DNA from: Taxawa tesnikishii (nom. ined.)
Taxonomy: Eukaryota; Ascomycota; Dothideomycetes; Dothideales
DNA length: 64,000 nt
Assembly: GCA_030247885.1 (NCBI GenBank)
Contig: JAPDRO010000002.1
Span: 186,001 to 250,000 of the forward strand
Direction of reading: 5' to 3'
A model generated the notes under the pieces. That model made no database searches. It was not told the DNA's origin and saw only the letters and a list, made by a program, of their open reading frames with translations. The position numbers were made by a program, and so were the translations under genes. Below, piece after piece: positions 57,917 through 64,000 of this stretch (position 1 is the first letter of the stretch; each line of letters begins with the position of its first letter).

Positions 57917-60900
57917 ATGGCGTCCCAAGGAGGTATTATCCGTACCGCTTCAGGACGGCAGACGTACGCACCGGACGGGATCGTCGATGCATATGGCATC
58001 TCACATCAAGCCAGCGATGCCTCCGCAGAAGGAACATCGAACACGGGCGGAACCATCCATGAGCTGGAAACTGTGGATGGAGCCTACCTCGATGATGAAG
58101 GTAAAGAAGCAGTCGAAGAGCCTGCCGAATCGCAACGCAGCGCTTCTGCTGAGGATGCCGATCTATATATCGAGAATGAAGAGAAAGAAAATCTGGCCCG
58201 CCTAGCGAGTCGCCTCTCCCGCACTCAATCAAATTACTCTGGCCGCCGCATGAGCACCGCGTCTGGCCTTTCTCGTCAAGACACTCTTGTGGGCCTCGAG
58301 CCTGGCGATCCCGTATTTGATCCTAACAGTCCGAAGTTCGATCTTTACAAATGGATCCGCATGACTGTTCGCCAAACCGACCAAGAAGGGATCAAGATCA
58401 AGCGGTCGGGTATCGTTTTCAAAGATCTAAACGTCAACGGAAGTGGCTCAGCTCTGAATCTCCAAAAGAACGTCGGTTCGTTCTTCATGGCTCCGCTGAG
58501 GCCTCGCGAAAACATCAATTTTGGAAACAAGCCTGTGAAGCGCATTCTTCGCAACTTCGATGGCGTCATGAAGAGCGGTGAACTCTTGATCGTTCTCGGA
58601 AGGCCGGGTTCGGGATGCTCAACGCTCTTGAAGAGCATGACCGGAGAGATGCATGGCCTGGAAGTAGACAAGAAATCCGTCATCCACTACAACGGCATAC
58701 CCCAGAAGCAGATGATCAAAGAGTTCAAAGGCGAAGTCGTCTACAACCAGGAAGTCGACAAGCATTTCCCACATTTGACTGTCGGTCAGACGCTTGAGCA
58801 CGCGGCGGCGCTTCGCACGCCGGAACAGCGCTTGACGGGCATCTCTCGAAACGATTTCGTCAAGCTCATGACCCAGGTGGTCATGGCAGTGTACGGACTG
58901 TCTCACACCTACAACACCAAGGTCGGAAACGATTTCGTCAGAGGTGTCTCGGGAGGTGAGCGCAAACGTGTCAGTATTGCGGAAATGGCGCTCTCCGGCT
59001 CGCCGTTCGCTGCATGGTAAGTACTTCGGGCCAGCGCCGGTCTGAAACACGTAGTGACATTCTACAGGGACAACAGCACTCGTGGCCTTGACTCTGCCAC
59101 TGCGTTTCAGTTTGTGAAGTCGCTCCGCCAAACCGCAAATCTAGTCGGATCGGCTCACGCTGTCGCTATCTATCAGGCGTCTCAAGCGATCTACGACCTT
59201 TTCGATAAAGCAGTAGTCCTCTATGAGGGCAGGCAAATCTATTTTGGCCCTGTCAGCCGCGCCAAACAATATTTCGAGGAAATGGGGTGGTACTGTCCTC
59301 CACGCCAGACTACCGGAGACTTCCTCACGTCTGTCACCAACCCGACCGAGCGGAAAGCACGAGACGGTTACGAGGGAAGAGTCCCTCGCACACCAGACGA
59401 ATTCGAGGCTTACTGGCACCGCAGCCCGGAACGTGCCGCATTGCTGGATGAAATTCGCCGGTATGAAGAAGAATACCCGCCTGAGGACAACGGACAACTT
59501 GATTCACTCCGCTCGGCCAAACGTCAGCAGCAGGCGAAGCACACTCGACCGAAATCACCATATGTCGTCAGCGTCTGGATGCAAATCAAGCTCAACACCA
59601 AACGTGCATACCAACGCATCTGGATGGACAAGCCCTCCACAATAACAATGATTTTCAGTCAAATTGTCATGTCGCTCATAGTAGGCAGCGTCTTTTACGG
59701 GACTCCAAACGCTACAGCAGGTTTTCAGTCCTTCGGAGCTGTGCTTTTCTTCGCCGTGCTTTTCAACGCCCTCATCGCCATTTCGGAAATCAACGGACTC
59801 TACGCTCAGCGGCCGATAGTCGAAAAACACAAGTCATACGCCTTCTACCATCCAGCTACGGAAGCTATCGCAGGTGTCGTTCAAGACATCCCAGTGAAGT
59901 TCGCGTTGGCGGTAGCATTCAACCTCATCCTCTACTTTCTTTCCGGCCTTCGGCGAGAGCCATCCCAATTCTTTATTGTAAGGCATGCTTCCAGTCTCTA
60001 GTGCTTCATCACTAACATGCTCGTAGTACTTTTTGATAGCTTTTATCACGATGTTCGTGATGTCGGCCATATTCAGAACGATGGCAGCGATCACAAAGAC
60101 TGTATCACAGGCAATGGCTCTGTCTGGCGTGATGGTGCTTGCTGTCGTTGTGTATACAGGCTTCGTTGTACCAGTGCCCTACATGCACCCGTGGTTTGGC
60201 TGGATCCGCTACATCAATCCAGTTTACTACGCATTGTAAGTCCCTGACATGACTCGTGGCGTCCACAAAGCTGACGTTTTCTCAGTGAAATCATGGTTGC
60301 CAACCAATTCCATGGACGCCAGTTTACTTGTTCCGCATTTGTACCAGCTTACACACCACTTATTGGGGAGTCCTTCATATGTTCCATCACTGGAGCCGTT
60401 GCCGGAGAGCGAACCGTCAGTGGAGATCGCTATATCGAAGCTTCTTACAGCTACACTTACAGCCATGTCTGGAGGAACTTTGGCATCTTGCTCGCGTTTC
60501 TGTTCGGGTTCATGGTGAGTAATCATGAGAACTACCCCAACAGTTGTGGAGCAGTACTCACACTTGACTAGATGATCTACTTTGTAGCGGTCGAACTGAA
60601 TTCGTCAACCTCATCTACCGCAGAGGTTCTTGTCTTCAGGAGAGGACATGTGCCTGCATACTTGCAGGATATCGACAAGAAGCGGGCAAATGATGAAGAG
60701 ATTGGAATACCTGAAAAGGCTCAAGGTTCCGACGGCGACGAGGTTGACGCAATACCGCCTCAGAAAGACATCTTCACGTGGCGGAACGTTGTCTATGACG
60801 TCCCAGTCAAGGAAGGAACCCGGAGGCTTCTGGATAATGTTTCCGGGTGGGTAAAGCCCGGAACACTTACCGCGCTGATGGGCACTTCTGGTGCCGGTAA

Positions 60901-62951
60901 AACAACTCTCCTCGACGTAAGTGTTTCCCGCATTGTGTTCAGACAAAGACACGGCTAACGCTAACACAGTGTCTTGCGCAACGTACGTCAGTGGGTGTCA
61001 TCACGGGAGACATGTTCGTCAATGGTAAACCGCTGGATTCAAGCTTCCAGCGGAAAACGGGTTACGTGCAGCAGCAGGATTTGCATCTCGAAACCGCCAC
61101 CGTGAGAGAGTCACTCCGATTCTCTGCTATGCTTCGGCAACCCAAGAGCATTGGCAAGCAAGAAAAGTACGATTACGTTGAGGATGTTATCAAGATGCTC
61201 AACATGGAGGACTTTGCTGAAGCAGTGGTCGGTGTGCCTGGCGAGGGTCTGAATGTGGAGCAGCGGAAGCTCCTCACTATCGGTGTCGAGCTCGCTGCCA
61301 AGCCGAAGCTGCTTTTGTTCCTTGACGAACCAACATCAGGACTTGATTCGCAATCGAGCTGGGCTATCTGTGCCTTCCTCCGCAAGCTGGCCGACAACGG
61401 TCAAGCTGTTCTTTGCACCATCCATCAGCCGAGTGCTATTCTCTTTCAGCAGTTTGACAGGCTCTTATTCCTCCGCAAAGGCGGTCAAACCGTATACTTT
61501 GGCAATATTGGCAAAAACTCTCGGACGCTTCTGGATTACTTCGAGGTAAACGGCGCCCGCAAATGCCAGGATGAAGAAAACCCCGCAGAATACATGCTCG
61601 AGGTTGCTGGTGACAAAGATCATGACTGGTTCGATACCTGGAAACACAGCCAAGAAGCAAAGGACGTTCAAACGGAGCTCGACAACATCCATCGCGAGAA
61701 GCAGGGTGTGAATAATACCGACGATGATCCATCCGCGCACAATGAATTCGCCATGCCTTTTACCACCCAACTGGCAGAGGTGACCTACCGTGTATTCCAA
61801 CAATACTGGCGTCTTCCCAGCTACATATTGGCGAAGTTCGGACTGGGTCTTGCCTCCGGCCTGTTCATCGGATTCTCCTTCTACAACGCGAACAGCACGC
61901 TGCAGGGCATGCAGAACGTCATCTACGCGCTCTTTATGGTCACCACCATCTTCACAACGCTTGTTCAGCAGATCATGCCGCAGTTCGTTACGCAGCGCTC
62001 CTTGTACGAAGTCCGCGAGCGCCCGAGCAAGGCCTATTCCTGGAAAGCGTTCCTCATCGCCAACCTGATAGTGGAAATCCCCTACCAGATCATCACCGGC
62101 TTGCTGGTCTTTGCTACCTTTTACTACCCTGTTGTCGGCATCCAATCGTCGGAGCGCCAAGGTCTGGTCCTCCTCTTCATTGTCGAATTCTTCATTTACG
62201 CGTCCTCTTTCGCTCATTTCCTTGTCGCTGCCATGCCTGATGCTCAAACGGCCGGTGGAATAGCGACTACCCTCTTCGCCATGACGCTTATCTTCAATGG
62301 AGTCATGCAACCTCCCAACGCATTGCCAGGATTCTGGATTTTCATGTATCGAGTCTCGGTAAGTCGACAAAACCCGCAATACCTTATAGATCGCACATGT
62401 ACTAAACCATGCTAGCCCCTGACATACTGGGTCGCTGGTCTTGCTGCTACAATGTTGTCTGGTCGCCTGGTTGAGTGTTCGGCGACGGAAGCGAGCGTCT
62501 TTAATCCGCCTTCTGGCCAGACTTGCGGGCAGTACATGGCACCGTACCTCTCAGCAGCACCAGGTACATTGCAGAACCCTATGGCTACCGAGCAGTGTCG
62601 CTACTGCTCTCTTAGCGTCGCAGACCAGTTTCTCGCAGGGTCAAACATCAACTACAGTAAGCGGATAACGTTCGAATTTACAAAGAAAAATGTGTGCTCA
62701 CTCGTCCTGCAGGTGAACGTTGGAGGAATTTTGGGCTCATGTGGGCCTATATCTGCTTCAACTTCGCCGCCGCTGTGTTCCTGTATTACTTCTTCCGCGT
62801 CCGTGGTGTGCAGAAGTCCAACGGTTCCAGCAAGTCTGATAGAGCTACCGGAAAGGCTTTCGCTCCGATCAAGAAGATGTTCAGGGAACATCCAAAGGAG
62901 GAGCAGACGAAAGGCTCGGAGAAAAAGATGACAAACACTCGGGCTTTCTGA
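57917..62951 (+). CDS. PDR-type (ABCG) full-length ABC transporter
   Basis: Eight exons: 57917-59016, 59068-59977, 60027-60235, 60286-60514, 60572-60916, 60970-62358, 62416-62656, 62713-62951; introns 49-57 bp, all GT-AG; 1,553 residues, no frame problem. The layout is (NBD-TMD)x2. NBD1 has the degenerate PDR Walker [12 protein letters not shown], signature [13 protein letters not shown] and [11 protein letters not shown] in place of a standard Walker B. NBD2 has canonical Walker [13 protein letters not shown] and Walker [15 protein letters not shown] but degenerate signature [12 protein letters not shown], so one composite ATP site is probably non-hydrolytic, as in yeast Pdr5. Such plasma-membrane pumps export xenobiotics, including azoles and plant toxins, or endogenous metabolites. 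The substrate cannot be read from sequence. Confidence 0.96.
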
Positions 62952-64000
62952 TGGGCTACTCAGGTGAGAGGAAGCGGAAGATTGAACAAAACGACTTCAC
63001 GATTCTATGACTGCTTTTCGGTTTATTCTGTCGTCACTTTAATCTCTAATGGATAACTGGACACAATGTTAAAAGTTGAGACCGGACTCTTTCAGACACA
63101 AGTCAAACTTCCGATCCCGCTAGTTGATGAAATGTTTCCACCGAGCAGGAGCAGAATGGTTTCCAAAACCTCACAATGACGATTAGCAGAGCTGGAGCTC
63201 ACCCTCGGGCTCCTTCGATAGCTCTCCACGAACCATTGTAGGCGAAATCTCCCTACCAGCCTGCCGTTCATTCCTTCGATGCTCTGTTACTCGCTCCTTC
63301 ACCAGCTTTCGGAAACGGAGTACACCCTCCATCGGTGTTAGTGAAGGAGGTGCTGGGAGTGTTCCCAGACAAGTTCGAATGCTGCTAATATTTCGTCGAC
63401 CAGAAACATAGTATCCTAGCTACCAAAGCGTTCTTCCAAGGAACCATGCTACACTCCCAACGACAACAGCCAGGCCGGCAGTTTTCGAATACCACACCGC
63501 GGGCGGCGCGGAAGCCCAACATCAACGACAACTGCAACCCTTTCTTTGAGTTCCTGCCGCTCGTTGACGTGCGGAAAAATCGACGGTCCGGTACCTTCTT
63601 GCCAAGGATTTGGCACAAAGGGCTCCCATCCACCCCCAAACTGATAAACCGGTGACCAATCTCCTTCGGAACAAGTTTTCTTGAGCGTGGCACAGTGTTC
63701 TCTGTATCCGACGCTGGGCCTTTCTCCGGCAGTCACTGAAGGCCTTTTGCGCTCCATTGACCAGGCATTACATGATACCGCATTATATCGTTCTGCTTGC
63801 CAACGAAGCCAAATGGAATTGAGTATCATTTCCATCTTGAGGTTTTCGGCTGACTGGTCCGTGTACAGTTGCGCCACGCGCATAGATGACAATACATCTA
63901 TGTAACGACTGCTTCAGTGAAACATTCTCCACTCTGTATATCTCATCGGCTGATCTGAATGCTTCTTGCTTGCTTGCACTGTGCTCAAAACGGCGGCCAC
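62952..64000. other. No supported gene
   Basis: 3' flank of the transporter and beyond. A minus-strand frame at 63449-63892 (147 codons) is open but shows no domain. Confidence 0.5.

Noticed and set aside
63449-63892. 147-codon minus-strand frame near the right edge
   Set aside because: No recognisable domain or gene structure; could be chance.
1-64000. Secondary-metabolite cluster, CRISPR array or prophage
   Set aside because: No polyketide or peptide synthase, no spaced repeats and no phage genes; the gene set is eukaryotic housekeeping plus retroelements.

Overview
The window is nuclear DNA of a filamentous ascomycete (Pezizomycotina). A dothideomycete-like fungus is my guess from overall gene style; the sequence does not prove it. 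Support for a filamentous ascomycete comes from many introns of 46-60 bp, single-gene transcription units on both strands, a Zn2Cys6 regulator, a full-length PDR-type ABC transporter, an IRE1 homologue, and an AT-rich retroelement relic almost lacking CpA and TpG, as left by repeat-induced point mutation (RIP).

Layout. 1-9880 is a retroelement cluster: a broken Ty3/Gypsy element (1 to about 4512), a second broken LTR-type element whose coding part looks like an Fe(II)/2-oxoglutarate dioxygenase rather than a polymerase (5056-8123), and an older AT-rich Ty1/copia relic (8124-9880). The first two carry the same 3' arrangement: perfect or near-perfect palindrome, short hairpin with a G-rich loop, purine tract, LTR start. 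From about 11 kb onward the window is ordinary gene space: 2-hydroxyacid dehydrogenase (-), a large low-complexity protein (-), a methyltransferase (+), LSm6 (-), a Rad60/Esc2-type SUMO-like protein (+), a damaged SDR/epimerase-like gene (+), a multi-pass membrane protein (-), IRE1 (-), an F-box-like protein with a zinc knuckle (+), an NF-X1/FAP1 zinc-finger protein (+), a Zn2Cys6 regulator (+), a J-domain protein (+), EMC2 (-), AP-3 delta (+), condensin Brn1 (-), a Na+/Ca2+ exchanger (+) and a PDR transporter (+).

The genes do not form one pathway or cluster. Several are housekeeping genes of the secretory and endomembrane system (IRE1, EMC2, AP-3 delta, exchanger), of RNA and chromosome biology (LSm6, Rad60-like, condensin), or of drug efflux (PDR). 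Divergent pairs share short intergenic regions: LSm6/Rad60-like (273 bp), EMC2/AP-3 delta (456 bp), condensin/exchanger (471 bp).

A pattern that matters for anyone using this sequence: in about ten host genes the conserved reading frame breaks at a short homopolymer that is exactly one base too short (about 16 sites), including genes that should be essential or highly conserved (condensin Brn1, IRE1). Each gene reads through to a normal family-like end if one base is allowed there. This looks like indel error in the assembly rather than gene death, so CDS spans below are given across these sites.
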